The notes under the pieces were generated by a model that did no database searches, had not been told where the DNA came from, and saw only the letters and a list, made by a program, of their open reading frames with translations. The position numbers and the translations under genes are program-made. Below, in pieces: positions 23,818 to 33,366 of a stretch of 64,000 nucleotides of DNA. Origin of the DNA: Streptomyces sp. TG1A-60. Lineage in GTDB: Bacteria; Actinomycetota; Actinomycetes; Streptomycetales; Streptomycetaceae. The first letter of the stretch is position 1. Every line of letters begins with the position of its first letter. Where the stretch lies: NCBI RefSeq assembly GCF_037201975.1, contig NZ_CP147520.1, forward strand, positions 1,116,001-1,180,000, written 5' to 3'.

Positions 23818-25632
23818 ATGGCCACTCCCCTTTCCGACGCGTCGCTGTCCCCGCAGTCCCCGTTCAGGACGATCGCCGTGGTCGGCCTCGGCACCATGGG
23901 CACCGGTATCGCCGAAGTCCTGGCCCGGGCCGGCCTGGAGGTCGTCGGCATCGACATCAGCGAGGCCGCCGGCGCCCGTGCCGTGGCCGCGCTGGAGACC
24001 GCGACCGAGCGTGCCGTGGCACGCGGGCGGATCACCGAGCGGGAGCGCGGCGACGCCCTCGCCCGCTTCCGCGCCTTCACCGATCTGCGGGCCGCGGCCG
24101 ACGCGGACCTGGTGATCGAGGTGGTCCCGGAGTCGTACGAGATCAAGCAGCAGGTCTTCCGTGAGCTGGACGCGGTCGTGCGTCCGGAGACCGTCCTCGC
24201 CACCGGCACCAACGCCCTGTCGGTCACGCGGCTGGCCGCCGAGTCGGCGCGTCCGGAGCGGGTGCTGGGGCTGCACTTCTTCAATCCGGCGCCCGCGATG
24301 AAGCTGGTCGAGGTCGTCTCCTCGGTGCTGACCGCGCCCCAGGCCGTCGCCTCGGTCACGGCTCTCGCCCTCGACCTGGGCAAGGAGCCCGTCGCGGTCG
24401 GCGACCGGCCCGGTTTCGTCGCCGACGGACTGCTGTTCGGCTACCTCAACCAGGCCGCCGCGATGTACGAGGCCAAGTACGCCTCCCGCGAGGACATCGA
24501 CGCGGCGATGCGGCTCGGCTGCGGGCTGCCGATGGGCCCGCTGGCACTGCTGGACCTGATCGGCATCGACACCGCGCGCACGGTCCTGGAGGCCATGTAC
24601 ACGGCCTCGCACGACCGGCTGCACGCACCGGCGCCGATCCTCAAGCAGCTCAGCGAGGCGGGCCTGACCGGCCGCAAGTCGGGGCGCGGCTTCTACTCCT
24701 ACGAGGCGCCCGGCTCCGCCACCGTCGTGCGGGACGCGCTGACGCCGCTGGAGGGGGTCGCCACGACCTCCGGCCGCACCGTCCGCTCGGTGGGTGTCGC
24801 GGGCTCCGGGACCATGGCGTCCGGGATCGCCGAGGTGTTCGCCAAGGCCGGGTACGAGGTCGTGCTGGCCGCCCGCAGCGAGGAGAAGGCGCAGGCCGCG
24901 AAGGCCCGGATCGGCAAGTCCCTGTCCCGTTCGGTCGACAAGGGGCGGATGACGGCCGAGGCCGCCGCCGAGACCCTCGGCCTGATCACCCCCGCGGGCT
25001 CGTACGACGCCTTCGCGGACGTCGATCTGGCGCTGGAGGCCGTGGCCGAGGACCTGGAGGTCAAGCGGCAGCTGTTCGCGACCTTCGACAAGGTGTGCAA
25101 GCCGGGCGCGATCCTCGCCACCACGACGTCCTCGCTGCCCGTCGTGGCCTGCGCCCGCGCCACCTCGCGCCCGCAGGACGTGATCGGGATGCACTTCTTC
25201 AACCCGGCGCCGGCGATGAAGCTGGTCGAGGTGGTCCGCACGGTCCTGACCGACGACGACGTCCACGCGACGGTCCGTGAGCTGTGTGCGAAGGTCCGCA
25301 AGCACCCGGTGGACTGCGGCGACCGGGCCGGTTTCATCGTGAACGCGCTGTTGTTCCCGTACCTGAACAACGCGATCAAGATGGTCCAGGAGCACTACGC
25401 GACGCTGGACGACATCGACGCGGCCATGAAGCTGGGCGGCGGCTACCCGATGGGTCCGTTCGAACTGCTGGACGTGGTCGGACTGGATGTCTCACTGGCC
25501 ATCGAGAAGGTTCTGCACCGCGAGTTCCGCGACCCGGGGCTGGCCCCGGCGCCGCTGCTGGAGCACCTGGTGGCCGCGGGCTGCCTCGGCCGCAAGACGG
25601 GCCGAGGCTTCCGCGAATATGCCAAGCGCTGA
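23818..25632 (+). CDS. tandem-duplicated 3-hydroxyacyl/3-hydroxybutyryl-CoA dehydrogenase
   Basis: 604 residues formed by two complete copies of a roughly 290-residue 3HCDH unit. Each has its own Rossmann motif (VVGLGTMGTGIAEVLARAG near residue 22, VAGSGTMASGIAEVFAKAG near 325), its own LHFFNPAPAMKLVEVV or MHFFNPAPAMKLVEVV catalytic-histidine block, and its own C-terminal dimer domain ending GRKSGRGFYSYE or GRKTGRGFREYA. It would oxidise or reduce 3-hydroxybutyryl-CoA with NAD(P), feeding crotonyl-CoA to the pathway downstream. Single-unit enzymes are the norm; here a dimer is built into one chain. It is in the same direction as, but separated by the TetR gene from, the ccr operon. Confidence 0.9.
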   Translation: MATPLSDASLSPQSPFRTIAVVGLGTMGTGIAEVLARAGLEVVGIDISEAAGARAVAALETATERAVARGRITERERGDALARFRAFTDLRAAADADLVIEVVPESYEIKQQVFRELDAVVRPETVLATGTNALSVTRLAAESARPERVLGLHFFNPAPAMKLVEVVSSVLTAPQAVASVTALALDLGKEPVAVGDRPGFVADGLLFGYLNQAAAMYEAKYASREDIDAAMRLGCGLPMGPLALLDLIGIDTARTVLEAMYTASHDRLHAPAPILKQLSEAGLTGRKSGRGFYSYEAPGSATVVRDALTPLEGVATTSGRTVRSVGVAGSGTMASGIAEVFAKAGYEVVLAARSEEKAQAAKARIGKSLSRSVDKGRMTAEAAAETLGLITPAGSYDAFADVDLALEAVAEDLEVKRQLFATFDKVCKPGAILATTTSSLPVVACARATSRPQDVIGMHFFNPAPAMKLVEVVRTVLTDDDVHATVRELCAKVRKHPVDCGDRAGFIVNALLFPYLNNAIKMVQEHYATLDDIDAAMKLGGGYPMGPFELLDVVGLDVSLAIEKVLHREFRDPGLAPAPLLEHLVAAGCLGRKTGRGFREYAKR

Positions 25633-25804
25633 GCGTCCGGGCGACCGGTTCACGGCGAGCAGGGACTGGGGAGGGCTGCTCGACCCGGGCAGCCGTCCCC
25701 CGCCCGCCCGCTCCGCCGCTCCCCCGCCCGGCCACCTGACCTCTCCCCCGCCCGAGCGGGGCGGGGGGACGGCGGGACGTGCGGACTCTCCTGCACGGAT
25801 GCAG

Positions 25805-25810
25805 TACGTT
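25805..25810 (+). promoter_or_regulatory. -10 element of a leaderless promoter (TetR gene)
   Basis: TACGTT ends 6 nt before ATG 25817, with no SD. The same -10 hexamer is used at the candidate ccr promoter. Confidence 0.45.
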
Positions 25811-25816
25811 CGGGGC

Positions 25817-26626
25817 ATGCCCCAGCCCGCCAAGTCCTCACACACACCAGCTACGCCCGACGCCCCGGAGAGCGCCGCGGGCAGCCGTGCCGCCGCCCAA
25901 CGGCTCAAGATGCGCCGGGAACTGGCGGCCGCGGCCATGGAGCTGTTCTCGACCAAGGGGTACGAGGCGACCACCGTCGACGAGATCGCGGCGGCGGCCG
26001 GGGTCGCGCGCCGCACCTTCTTCCGGCACTTCCGTTCCAAGGAAGAGGCGATCTTCCCGGACCACGACGACACCCTGATCCGCGCCGAGGCGGTGCTGAA
26101 CGCGGCGCCCCAGCACGAGCATCCGCTCGACACGGTGTGCCGCGGCATCAAGGAGGTCATGAAGATGTACGCGGCCCGGCCGGAGATCTCGGTCGCCCGC
26201 TACCAGCTGACCCGCGAGGTGCCCACCCTGCGGGAGGCGGAGATCGCCTCCGTGGCCCGCTACGAGCGTCTCTTCACCCGCTATCTGCTGGGGCACTTCG
26301 ACGAGCACGCCCACGTCGACGACGGCAACGACGACCCACTGCTCGCCGAGGTGGCCGCGTCGGCGGTCGTCACCGCGCACAACCACGTGCTGCGGCGGTG
26401 GCTCAGATCCGGCGGCCAGGGCGACGTCGAGACCCAGCTCGACCACGCCTTCGCCATCGTCCGCAGGACGTTCGGCACGGGCATCGGCGCGGGCCGCACC
26501 ACGACTCCCGAGCCGAGCGCCGCGACGGCCTCCGCCCACGGCGAGGTCCTGGTGACCGTCGCCCGCACGGACGCGCCCCTCGACGCGGTCATGCGGACCA
26601 TCGAAGAGGCGCTCCGGGATCGCTGA
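25817..26626 (+). CDS. TetR-family regulator of the ethylmalonyl-CoA genes
   Basis: 269 residues. The N-terminal helix-turn-helix is at about residues 30-78 (MELFSTKGYEATTVDEIAAA, then RRTFFRHFRSKEEAIFPD). The rest is a helical ligand-binding domain, followed by a C-terminal Thr/Pro/Ala tail of about 40 residues. Position immediately before ccr, with its own terminator, suggests it senses an acyl-CoA and controls this operon; this is inference from context. ATG 25817 is chosen because a -10-like TACGTT sits 6 nt upstream, giving a leaderless message. ATG 25799 is an alternative without SD. Confidence 0.88.
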   Translation: MPQPAKSSHTPATPDAPESAAGSRAAAQRLKMRRELAAAAMELFSTKGYEATTVDEIAAAAGVARRTFFRHFRSKEEAIFPDHDDTLIRAEAVLNAAPQHEHPLDTVCRGIKEVMKMYAARPEISVARYQLTREVPTLREAEIASVARYERLFTRYLLGHFDEHAHVDDGNDDPLLAEVAASAVVTAHNHVLRRWLRSGGQGDVETQLDHAFAIVRRTFGTGIGAGRTTTPEPSAATASAHGEVLVTVARTDAPLDAVMRTIEEALRDR

Positions 26627-26680
26627 CACAGCGCTGCCAGCCCGTCTCGAAACCACGATGTACTCATTGGTAACTGTGAG

Positions 26681-26707
26681 AACGGCCACCCCAACGGGTG
26701 GCCGTTT
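26681..26707 (+). terminator. terminator hairpin after the TetR gene
   Basis: AACGGCCACCC-caac-GGGTGGCCGTT, a perfect 11-bp stem with a 4-nt loop followed by TTCGG, 55 nt after the stop. Confidence 0.8.
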
Positions 26708-26804
26708 CGGCATGTCAGACCCCTTTTCCCGGGCAGCCTGATCGATCATCGCTCATATGTTGCGTAAAGATTTCACCTGAGCGAACTTTCTGGCACTCCG
26801 TGCC

Positions 26805-26833
26805 TTGCGGGGTGACACGGCGTGCCATACGTT
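26805..26833 (+). promoter_or_regulatory. candidate promoter of the ccr operon
   Basis: TTGCGG (26805-26810), 17-bp spacer, TACGTT (26828-26833). It would give a leader of about 230 nt before ccr. Upstream, CGCTCA (26750-26755) and TGAGCG (26778-26783) form an inverted repeat in an unusually AT-rich stretch, a possible operator. No gene is seen in 26708-27068. Confidence 0.45.
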
Positions 26834-27068
26834 GGAGGAGTCCGGGTGGCCGGCGTCCAGAGATCTCTCGTCCGCCGGCTGTCCCCGCAGACCACGTGTC
26901 CGCGCGCCCGGACGCCTGCGTCACAGGCACCCTTCAGCGCCACAAAGCGCCGCCGAAAGCACCACCTCCGCCGAACCGACGGCATCACGCTCCCTCATCG
27001 CTCAGCACCACCCGACGTAACCCTCAACCGCGTCTCCCCTCAGGACGCTCGTCGCCGGAGGCACCACC

Positions 27069-28406
27069 GTGAAGGAAATCCTGGACGCGATCCAGTCGCC
27101 CGACTCCACGTCCGCCGACTTCGCCGCTCTGCCGCTCCCCGACTCCTACCGCGCGATCACCGTGCACAAGGACGAGACGGAGATGTTCGCGGGCCTCACC
27201 ACCCGTGACAAGGACCCCCGCAAGTCGATCCACCTGGACGAGGTGCCGCTCCCGGAGCTCGGCCCGGGTGAGGCACTGGTGGCCGTCATGGCCTCCTCGG
27301 TCAACTACAACTCGGTGTGGACCTCGATCTTCGAGCCGCTGTCCACCTTCGGGTTCCTGGAGCGCTACGGAAAGCTCAGCGAGCTGACCAAGCGCCACGA
27401 CCTGCCGTACCACATCATCGGCTCCGACCTCGCGGGCGTCGTCCTGCGCACCGGCCCCGGCGTCAACGCCTGGCGGCCCGGTGACGAGGTCGTCGCGCAC
27501 TGCCTGAGCGTGGAGCTGGAGTCGTCCGACGGCCACAACGACACGATGCTCGACCCCGAGCAGCGGATCTGGGGCTTCGAGACCAACTTCGGCGGCCTCG
27601 CCGAGATCGCCCTCGTCAAGTCCAACCAGCTGATGCCGAAGCCGGACCACCTCAGCTGGGAGGAGGCCGCCGCTCCGGGACTGGTGAACTCCACCGCGTA
27701 CCGGCAGCTGGTCTCCCGCAACGGCGCCGGCATGAAGCAGGGCGACAACGTGCTGATCTGGGGCGCGAGCGGCGGGCTCGGCTCGTACGCCACCCAGTTC
27801 GCCCTCGCCGGTGGCGCGAACCCCATCTGTGTCGTCTCCAGCGACCAGAAGGCCGACATCTGCCGGGCCATGGGCGCGGAGGCGATCATCGACCGCACCG
27901 CCGAGGACTACAAGTTCTGGAAGGACGAGCACACCCAGGACCCGAAGGAGTGGAAGCGCTTCGGCAAGCGGATCCGTGAGCTCACGGGCGGCGAGGACGT
28001 CGACATCGTCTTCGAGCACCCCGGCCGCGAGACCTTCGGCGCGTCGGTCTACGTCACCCGCAAGGGCGGCACGATCGTCACCTGCGCCTCGACGTCCGGC
28101 TACAACCACGAGTACGACAACCGCTACCTGTGGATGTCGCTGAAGCGGATCATCGGCTCCCACTTCGCCAACTACCGCGAGGCCTGGGAGGCCAACCGCC
28201 TCATCGCCAAGGGCAAGATCCACCCCACGCTCTCCAGGGTCTACTCCCTGGAGGAGACCGGGCAGGCCGCGTACGACGTGCACCGCAACCTCCACCAGGG
28301 CAAGGTCGGTGTGCTCTGCCTCGCCCCCGAGGAGGGGCTCGGCGTGCGCGACCACGACAAGCGCGCCCGGCACATCGACGCCATCAACCGCTTCCGGAAC
28401 ATCTGA
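27069..28406 (+). CDS. ccr: crotonyl-CoA carboxylase/reductase
   Basis: A 445-residue zinc-free medium-chain dehydrogenase/reductase. It converts crotonyl-CoA, CO2 and NADPH to (2S)-ethylmalonyl-CoA, the entry reaction of the ethylmalonyl-CoA pathway and a source of polyketide extender units. The CO2-holding residues described for actinobacterial Ccr are all present at their standard numbers: Asn81 (SSVNYNSVW), Phe170 and Glu171 (WGFETNFGG) and His365 (GSHFANYR). The NADPH motif GASGGLGSY is at 232-240. GTG 27069 has GGAGG upstream. It is the first gene of a tight operon, followed 8 nt later by the mutase gene. Confidence 0.97.
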   Translation: MKEILDAIQSPDSTSADFAALPLPDSYRAITVHKDETEMFAGLTTRDKDPRKSIHLDEVPLPELGPGEALVAVMASSVNYNSVWTSIFEPLSTFGFLERYGKLSELTKRHDLPYHIIGSDLAGVVLRTGPGVNAWRPGDEVVAHCLSVELESSDGHNDTMLDPEQRIWGFETNFGGLAEIALVKSNQLMPKPDHLSWEEAAAPGLVNSTAYRQLVSRNGAGMKQGDNVLIWGASGGLGSYATQFALAGGANPICVVSSDQKADICRAMGAEAIIDRTAEDYKFWKDEHTQDPKEWKRFGKRIRELTGGEDVDIVFEHPGRETFGASVYVTRKGGTIVTCASTSGYNHEYDNRYLWMSLKRIIGSHFANYREAWEANRLIAKGKIHPTLSRVYSLEETGQAAYDVHRNLHQGKVGVLCLAPEEGLGVRDHDKRARHIDAINRFRNI

Positions 28407-28414
28407 GGTCCGAG

Positions 28415-30595
28415 ATGAGTGAGCGTCAGCCCGCCGAGGGCAAGCGGGAGCCCGTGCCTGCGTCCGAGGGCGCGCCGGAGCCGAAAGAGACGAAGACAAG
28501 GGAGCGAAGCGACCGCGGGCCGAGGAACGTCGGCTCCGGCACAGAGCGCCCTCAGACGCAGGCGCAGAGGGAGAAGGACCGGCCGTGGCTCATGCGGACC
28601 TACGCCGGTCACTCCACGGCCGAGGCGTCCAACGAGCTGTACCGGCGCAACCTCGCCAAGGGCCAGACGGGTCTGTCGGTGGCGTTCGACCTGCCGACAC
28701 AGACCGGCTACGACTCCGACCACGTCCTCGCCCGCGGCGAGGTCGGCCGGGTAGGGGTCCCGGTGGCCCATCTAGGTGACATGCGCAGGCTGTTCCAGGA
28801 CATCCCCCTGGAGCAGATGAACACCTCGATGACCATCAACGCCACCGCGATGTGGCTGCTGGCGCTCTACCAGGTCGTCGCGGAGGAGCAAGGTCTCGAC
28901 GCGGAGGCCATCTCCCAGCTCCAGGGGACGACCCAGAACGACATCGTCAAGGAGTACCTGTCGCGGGGCACCCATGTGTTCCCGCCGGGGCCCTCGCTCC
29001 GGCTGACGACGGACATGATCGCGTACACGGTCTCCCACATGCCGAAGTGGAACCCGATCAACATCTGCAGCTACCACCTGCAGGAGGCCGGGGCCACACC
29101 GGTGCAGGAGATCGCGTACGCGATGTCGACGGCGATCGCGGTGCTGGACGCCGTCCGTGACTCCGGTCAGGTGCCGCAGGAGCGCATGGGCGATGTCGTC
29201 GCCCGTATCTCCTTCTTCGTGAACGCGGGCGTCCGCTTCGTCGAGGAGATGTGCAAGATGCGGGCGTTCGGGCGTATCTGGGACCGGATCACACGCGAGC
29301 GGTACGGTATCGAGAACCCCAAGCAGCGGCGCTTCCGTTACGGCGTCCAGGTCAACTCCCTGGGCCTTACGGAGGCGCAGCCGGAGAACAACGTCCAGCG
29401 GATCGTCCTGGAGATGCTGGCCGTGACGCTCTCCAAGGACGCACGGGCCAGGGCGGTCCAGCTGCCGGCCTGGAACGAGGCGCTGGGACTGCCGCGGCCG
29501 TGGGACCAGCAGTGGTCACTGCGGATCCAGCAGGTGCTGGCGCACGAGAGCGATCTGCTGGAGTACGAGGACATCTTCGAGGGCTCGCACGTCATCGAGG
29601 CGAAGGTGGCCGAGCTGGTCGAGGAGTCGTTCGCCGAGATCGAGCGGATCCAGGAGATGGGCGGCGCGATGGCCGCCGTCGAGTCCGGCTACCTCAAGTC
29701 GCAGCTGGTCTCCTCGCACGCCGGGCGCCGAGCCCGGATAGAGTCCGGCCAGGAGAAGATCGTCGGCGTCAACATCTTCGAGTCGACGGAGCCGAACCCG
29801 CTGACCGCCGACCTGGACGCGGCGATCCAGACGGTCGACCCGGCGGTCGAGGCGCGGGTGGTCGCGTCGCTGCGGAACTGGCGCGACACCCGCTACCAGC
29901 CGCCGTTCAACCACCCGCGCCCGTGCAAGGCGCTGGAGCGGCTGAAGGAGGTCGCGAAGGGCACCGGAAACCTCATGGAGGCCAGCCTGGACTGCGCGCG
30001 GGCCGGGGTCACGACCGGCGAGTGGGCCGGGGCCCTGCGTGAGGTGTTCGGGGAGTTCCGGGCGCCGACCGGGGTCTCGTCGGCGCCGGTGGCCGTCTCC
30101 GCCGAGGAGGGCTCGACCATGGCGGAGGTCCGCCGGAAGGTGGAGCTGACGGCGAAGGACCTGGGGGTCGGCAAGCTCCGCTTCCTGGTCGGCAAACCGG
30201 GGCTGGACGGTCACTCCAACGGGGCCGAGCAGATCGCGGTGCGGGCCCGTGACGCGGGCTTCGAGGTGGTCTACCAGGGCATCCGGCTCACCCCCGAACA
30301 GATCGTGGACGCGGCCCTCGCCGAGGACGTGCACGCGGTCGGGCTCTCCGTCCTCTCCGGCTCACACGCCCAGCTGGTCCCGGACGTGCTGGAGCGACTG
30401 CGCGAGGCGGGCGCCGGCGACATCCCGGTGATCGCCGGCGGGATCATCCCGAACGCGGACGCCGCACGGCTCAGGGCCACCGGAGTGGCCGCCGTCTTCA
30501 CCCCGAAGGACTTCGACATCACCGGGATCATCGGCCGTATCGTCGACGAGATCCGCAAGGCCAACAAGCTCGACCCCCTGGAGGTCCCCGCATGA
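28415..30595 (+). CDS. ecm: ethylmalonyl-CoA mutase (coenzyme B12-dependent, MeaA-like)
   Basis: 726 residues. A methylmalonyl-CoA-mutase-type barrel begins at [20 protein letters not shown], and a C-terminal B12-binding domain carries the DxHxxG motif in [12 protein letters not shown] (Asp598, His600), then SVLSGSH and AGGIIPN. It rearranges (2R)-ethylmalonyl-CoA to methylsuccinyl-CoA. Synteny with ccr favours ethylmalonyl- over methylmalonyl-CoA. The N-terminus is odd: about 55 charged residues precede the fold, part of them encoded by a 67-bp palindrome-ended segment (see repeat at 28474). The stop overlaps the next start (ATGA). Confidence 0.93.
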   Translation: MSERQPAEGKREPVPASEGAPEPKETKTRERSDRGPRNVGSGTERPQTQAQREKDRPWLMRTYAGHSTAEASNELYRRNLAKGQTGLSVAFDLPTQTGYDSDHVLARGEVGRVGVPVAHLGDMRRLFQDIPLEQMNTSMTINATAMWLLALYQVVAEEQGLDAEAISQLQGTTQNDIVKEYLSRGTHVFPPGPSLRLTTDMIAYTVSHMPKWNPINICSYHLQEAGATPVQEIAYAMSTAIAVLDAVRDSGQVPQERMGDVVARISFFVNAGVRFVEEMCKMRAFGRIWDRITRERYGIENPKQRRFRYGVQVNSLGLTEAQPENNVQRIVLEMLAVTLSKDARARAVQLPAWNEALGLPRPWDQQWSLRIQQVLAHESDLLEYEDIFEGSHVIEAKVAELVEESFAEIERIQEMGGAMAAVESGYLKSQLVSSHAGRRARIESGQEKIVGVNIFESTEPNPLTADLDAAIQTVDPAVEARVVASLRNWRDTRYQPPFNHPRPCKALERLKEVAKGTGNLMEASLDCARAGVTTGEWAGALREVFGEFRAPTGVSSAPVAVSAEEGSTMAEVRRKVELTAKDLGVGKLRFLVGKPGLDGHSNGAEQIAVRARDAGFEVVYQGIRLTPEQIVDAALAEDVHAVGLSVLSGSHAQLVPDVLERLREAGAGDIPVIAGGIIPNADAARLRATGVAAVFTPKDFDITGIIGRIVDEIRKANKLDPLEVPA
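28474..28540. repeat. 67-bp palindromic element inside the mutase coding sequence
   Basis: GCCGGAGCCGA (28474-28484) and TCGGCTCCGGC (28530-28540) form a perfect 11-bp inverted repeat around a purine-rich core (GACGAAGACAAGGGAGCGAA and following). It lies in frame within codons 20-42 of the mutase, in the non-conserved leader. Confidence 0.6.
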
Positions 30596-31566
30596 CCAGC
30601 CCTGTTCCCCAGGTGAACCGCCTCCGTCCGCGGCGCTCCTGCCTAGCGGTGCCCGGAAGCAACCCCCGCTTCCTGGAGAAGGCGCAGGGCCTCCCGGCGG
30701 ACCAGGTCTTCCTCGACCTGGAGGACGCCTGCGCCCCGCTCGCCAAGCCCGAGGCGCGGCACACCATCGTCAAGTTCCTCAACGAGGGCGACTGGACCGG
30801 CAAGACGCGGGTCGTGCGCGTCAACGACTGGACGACGGAGTGGACGTACCGCGATGTCGTGACCGTCGTCGAGGGCGCGGGCCCGAACCTCGACTGCATC
30901 ATGCTGCCGAAGGTGCAGGACGCCCAGCAGGTCGTCGCCCTGGACCTCCTCCTCACCCAGATCGAGAAGACGATGGGCTTCGAGGTGGGGCGGATCGGCA
31001 TCGAGGCGCAGATCGAGAACGCGCAGGGCCTGAACAACGTCAACGAGATCGCGCAGGCCTCGCCGCGCGTGGAGACGATCATCTTCGGCCCGGCCGACTT
31101 CATGGCGTCCATCAACATGAAGTCGCTGGTCGTGGGCGAGCAGCCGCCCGGCTACCCGGCGGACGCCTACCACTACATCCTGATGAAGATCCTGATGGCC
31201 GCCCGCGCCAACGACCTCCAGGCGATCGACGGCCCCTACCTCCAGATCCGCAACGTGGACGGCTACCGCGAGGTCGCGGGGCGGGCCGCCGCGCTCGGCT
31301 TCGACGGCAAGTGGGTGCTGCACCCGGGCCAGGTCGACGCGTCCAACGAGATCTTCTCGCCGTCCCAGGAGGACTACGACCATGCCGAGCTGATCCTGGA
31401 CGCGTACGACTACTACACGTCCGAGGCGGGCGGCAAGAAGGGCTCGGCGATGCTCGGCGACGAGATGATCGACGAGGCCAGCCGCAAGATGGCGCTGGTC
31501 ATCTCCGGCAAGGGGCGTGCCGCCGGCATGCGGCGCACCAGCACGTTCGAGATTCCGGAGGCGTGA
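30592..31566 (+). CDS. HpcH/HpaI-type citrate lyase: beta-methylmalyl-CoA/malyl-CoA lyase
   Basis: 324 residues of the CitE-like TIM-barrel family: RRSCLAVPGSNPRFLEKAQG at the N-terminus, DQVFLDLEDACAP, the metal-binding glutamate in IEAQIENAQGL and aspartate in IIFGPADFMA, and GKWVLHPGQVDASNEIFSPS near the end. In this operon it should act as the Mcl enzyme, cleaving beta-methylmalyl-CoA to propionyl-CoA and glyoxylate. It is coupled to the mutase by a 4-nt overlap and followed 2 nt later by the hydratase gene. Confidence 0.92.
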   Translation: MTSPVPQVNRLRPRRSCLAVPGSNPRFLEKAQGLPADQVFLDLEDACAPLAKPEARHTIVKFLNEGDWTGKTRVVRVNDWTTEWTYRDVVTVVEGAGPNLDCIMLPKVQDAQQVVALDLLLTQIEKTMGFEVGRIGIEAQIENAQGLNNVNEIAQASPRVETIIFGPADFMASINMKSLVVGEQPPGYPADAYHYILMKILMAARANDLQAIDGPYLQIRNVDGYREVAGRAAALGFDGKWVLHPGQVDASNEIFSPSQEDYDHAELILDAYDYYTSEAGGKKGSAMLGDEMIDEASRKMALVISGKGRAAGMRRTSTFEIPEA

Positions 31567-31568
31567 GC

Positions 31569-32093
31569 ATGCAGTTCGGGCGCACCTACGAGGAGTTCGA
31601 GGTCGGGGCGGTGTACAGGCACTGGCCCGGGAAGACGGTCACTGAGTACGACGACCACCTCTTCTGTCTTCTCACCATGAACCACCACCCGCTCCACATG
31701 GACAGCAACTACGCGGAGAAGACGACCGACTTCGGCAAGAACGTCGTCGTGGGGAACTACATCTACTCGCTGCTGCTCGGCATGTCCGTCCCGGACGTCT
31801 CCGGCAAGGCGATCGCCAACCTGGAGATCGAGTCGCTGCGGCACGTGGCGCCGACCTTCCATGGTGACACGGTCTACGGCGAGACGACCGTGCTCGACAA
31901 GCGGCCGTCGAAGTCGAAGAACGACCGCGGCATCGTCCATGTCGAGACCAAGGGCTACAAGCAGGACGGCACGCTGGTGTGCGTGTTCCGCCGCAAGGTC
32001 ATGGTGCCCACCGAGACCTACATCAAGGAGCGCGGCGGCGAGCAGCCCGGCCGCCCGGAGCTGAACGCCCCTTCGGAAAAGACGGAGAAGTAG
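31569..32093 (+). CDS. MaoC-family mesaconyl-CoA hydratase
   Basis: 174 residues with a hot-dog fold: MNHHPLHMDSNYAEKT contains the family's hydratase site, followed by GNYIYSLLLGMSV. In the ethylmalonyl-CoA pathway this enzyme (Mch) adds water to mesaconyl-C1-CoA to give beta-methylmalyl-CoA. ATG 31569 lies 7 nt after GGAGG; GTG 31563 overlaps the previous stop but is too close to that SD. It is immediately followed by the acyl-CoA dehydrogenase (2-nt gap). Confidence 0.88.
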   Translation: MQFGRTYEEFEVGAVYRHWPGKTVTEYDDHLFCLLTMNHHPLHMDSNYAEKTTDFGKNVVVGNYIYSLLLGMSVPDVSGKAIANLEIESLRHVAPTFHGDTVYGETTVLDKRPSKSKNDRGIVHVETKGYKQDGTLVCVFRRKVMVPTETYIKERGGEQPGRPELNAPSEKTEK

Positions 32094-32095
32094 TC

Positions 32096-33301
32096 ATGGC
32101 GCGACTCGCCCAGACCCACGGCCTCACGGACATCCAGCAGGAGATCCTGTCCACCGTCCGTGACTTCGTGGACAAGGAGATCATCCCGGTCGCGACCGAG
32201 CTGGAGCACCGCGACGAATACCCGCAAGCGATCGTCGACGGGCTCAAGGAGCTGGGCCTCTTCGGCCTGATGATCCCCGAGGAGTACGGCGGTCTGGGCG
32301 AGTCCCTGCTCACGTACGCGCTGTGCGTGGAGGAGATCGCCCGGGGCTGGATGTCCGTGTCCGGGATCATCAACACGCACTTCATCGTGGCGTACATGAT
32401 CAAGCAGCACGGCACCGAGGAGCAGAAGGACCACTTCCTGCCGAGGATGGCGGCCGGTGACGTCCGGGGCGCCTTCTCGATGTCGGAGCCGGCCCTCGGC
32501 TCAGATGTGTCGGCGATCACATCGAAGGCGGTCAAGGACGGCGACGAGTACCTCCTGAACGGTCAGAAGATGTGGCTGACCAACGGCGGGACGTCCACCC
32601 TGGTCGCCGTTCTCGTCCGGAGTGACGAAGGGCACCCGGAGGGCACGGCGCCCCACAAGTCGATGACCACCTTCCTCGTCGAGAAGGAACCCGGCTTCGG
32701 CGAGGTCCGCCCCGGCCTCACCATTCCCGGGAAGATCGACAAGATGGGCTACAAGGGCGTCGACACGACCGAACTCATCATGGACGGACTGCGCATTCCG
32801 GCCAATCGTGTACTCGGCGGCGCCACCGGCCGAGGGTTTTACCAAATGATGGACGGCGTCGAGGTCGGCCGGGTGAACGTGGCCGCCCGTGGCTGCGGCG
32901 TCGCTCAGCGTGCATTCGAACTCGGTGTCCGGTACTCCCAGCAGCGCCACACTTTCGGCAAGCAGATCGCCCAGCACCAGGCGATCCAGTTCAAGCTGGC
33001 CGAGATGGCTACCAAGGTCGAGGCCGCGCATGCGATGATGGTCAACGCAGCACGCAAAAAGGACTCGGGCGAGCGAAACGACCTCGAAGCAGGGATGGCG
33101 AAGTACCTCGCCTCCGAATACTGCAAAGAAGTCGTCGAGGACGCCTTCCGGATCCACGGCGGTTACGGCTTCTCCAAGGAGTACGAGATCGAGCGCCTCT
33201 ACCGAGAGGCACCGATGCTGCTGATCGGTGAAGGTACCGCCGAAATCCAGAAAATGATCATCGGTCGTCGGCTGCTCGAAGAGTATCGATTCCAGGGCTA
33301 G
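32096..33301 (+). CDS. acyl-CoA dehydrogenase, probable methylsuccinyl-CoA dehydrogenase
   Basis: 401 residues of the FAD acyl-CoA dehydrogenase family. The flavin motif is MSEPALGSDVSAI, then KMWLTNGG; the catalytic glutamate lies in IGEGTAEIQK near the C-terminus; RQHTFGK is replaced by RHTFGKQ in the usual place. By operon logic it is Mcd, oxidising (2S)-methylsuccinyl-CoA to mesaconyl-CoA. Sequence alone does not prove this against other short branched acyl-CoAs. The second half of the gene uses more A/T-ending codons than its neighbours. Confidence 0.88.
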   Translation: MARLAQTHGLTDIQQEILSTVRDFVDKEIIPVATELEHRDEYPQAIVDGLKELGLFGLMIPEEYGGLGESLLTYALCVEEIARGWMSVSGIINTHFIVAYMIKQHGTEEQKDHFLPRMAAGDVRGAFSMSEPALGSDVSAITSKAVKDGDEYLLNGQKMWLTNGGTSTLVAVLVRSDEGHPEGTAPHKSMTTFLVEKEPGFGEVRPGLTIPGKIDKMGYKGVDTTELIMDGLRIPANRVLGGATGRGFYQMMDGVEVGRVNVAARGCGVAQRAFELGVRYSQQRHTFGKQIAQHQAIQFKLAEMATKVEAAHAMMVNAARKKDSGERNDLEAGMAKYLASEYCKEVVEDAFRIHGGYGFSKEYEIERLYREAPMLLIGEGTAEIQKMIIGRRLLEEYRFQG

Positions 33302-33366
33302 CCCTGGGCTGGTCCAGGGCTTCACCAGGGCCTCTCCAGAGCTTCTCCAGGGTCGATTGTCTGGTT

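Noticed and set aside
28474..28540. Rho-independent terminator inside the mutase gene
   Set aside because: The arms are 45 bp apart and in frame within coding sequence; an inserted palindromic element explains it better.
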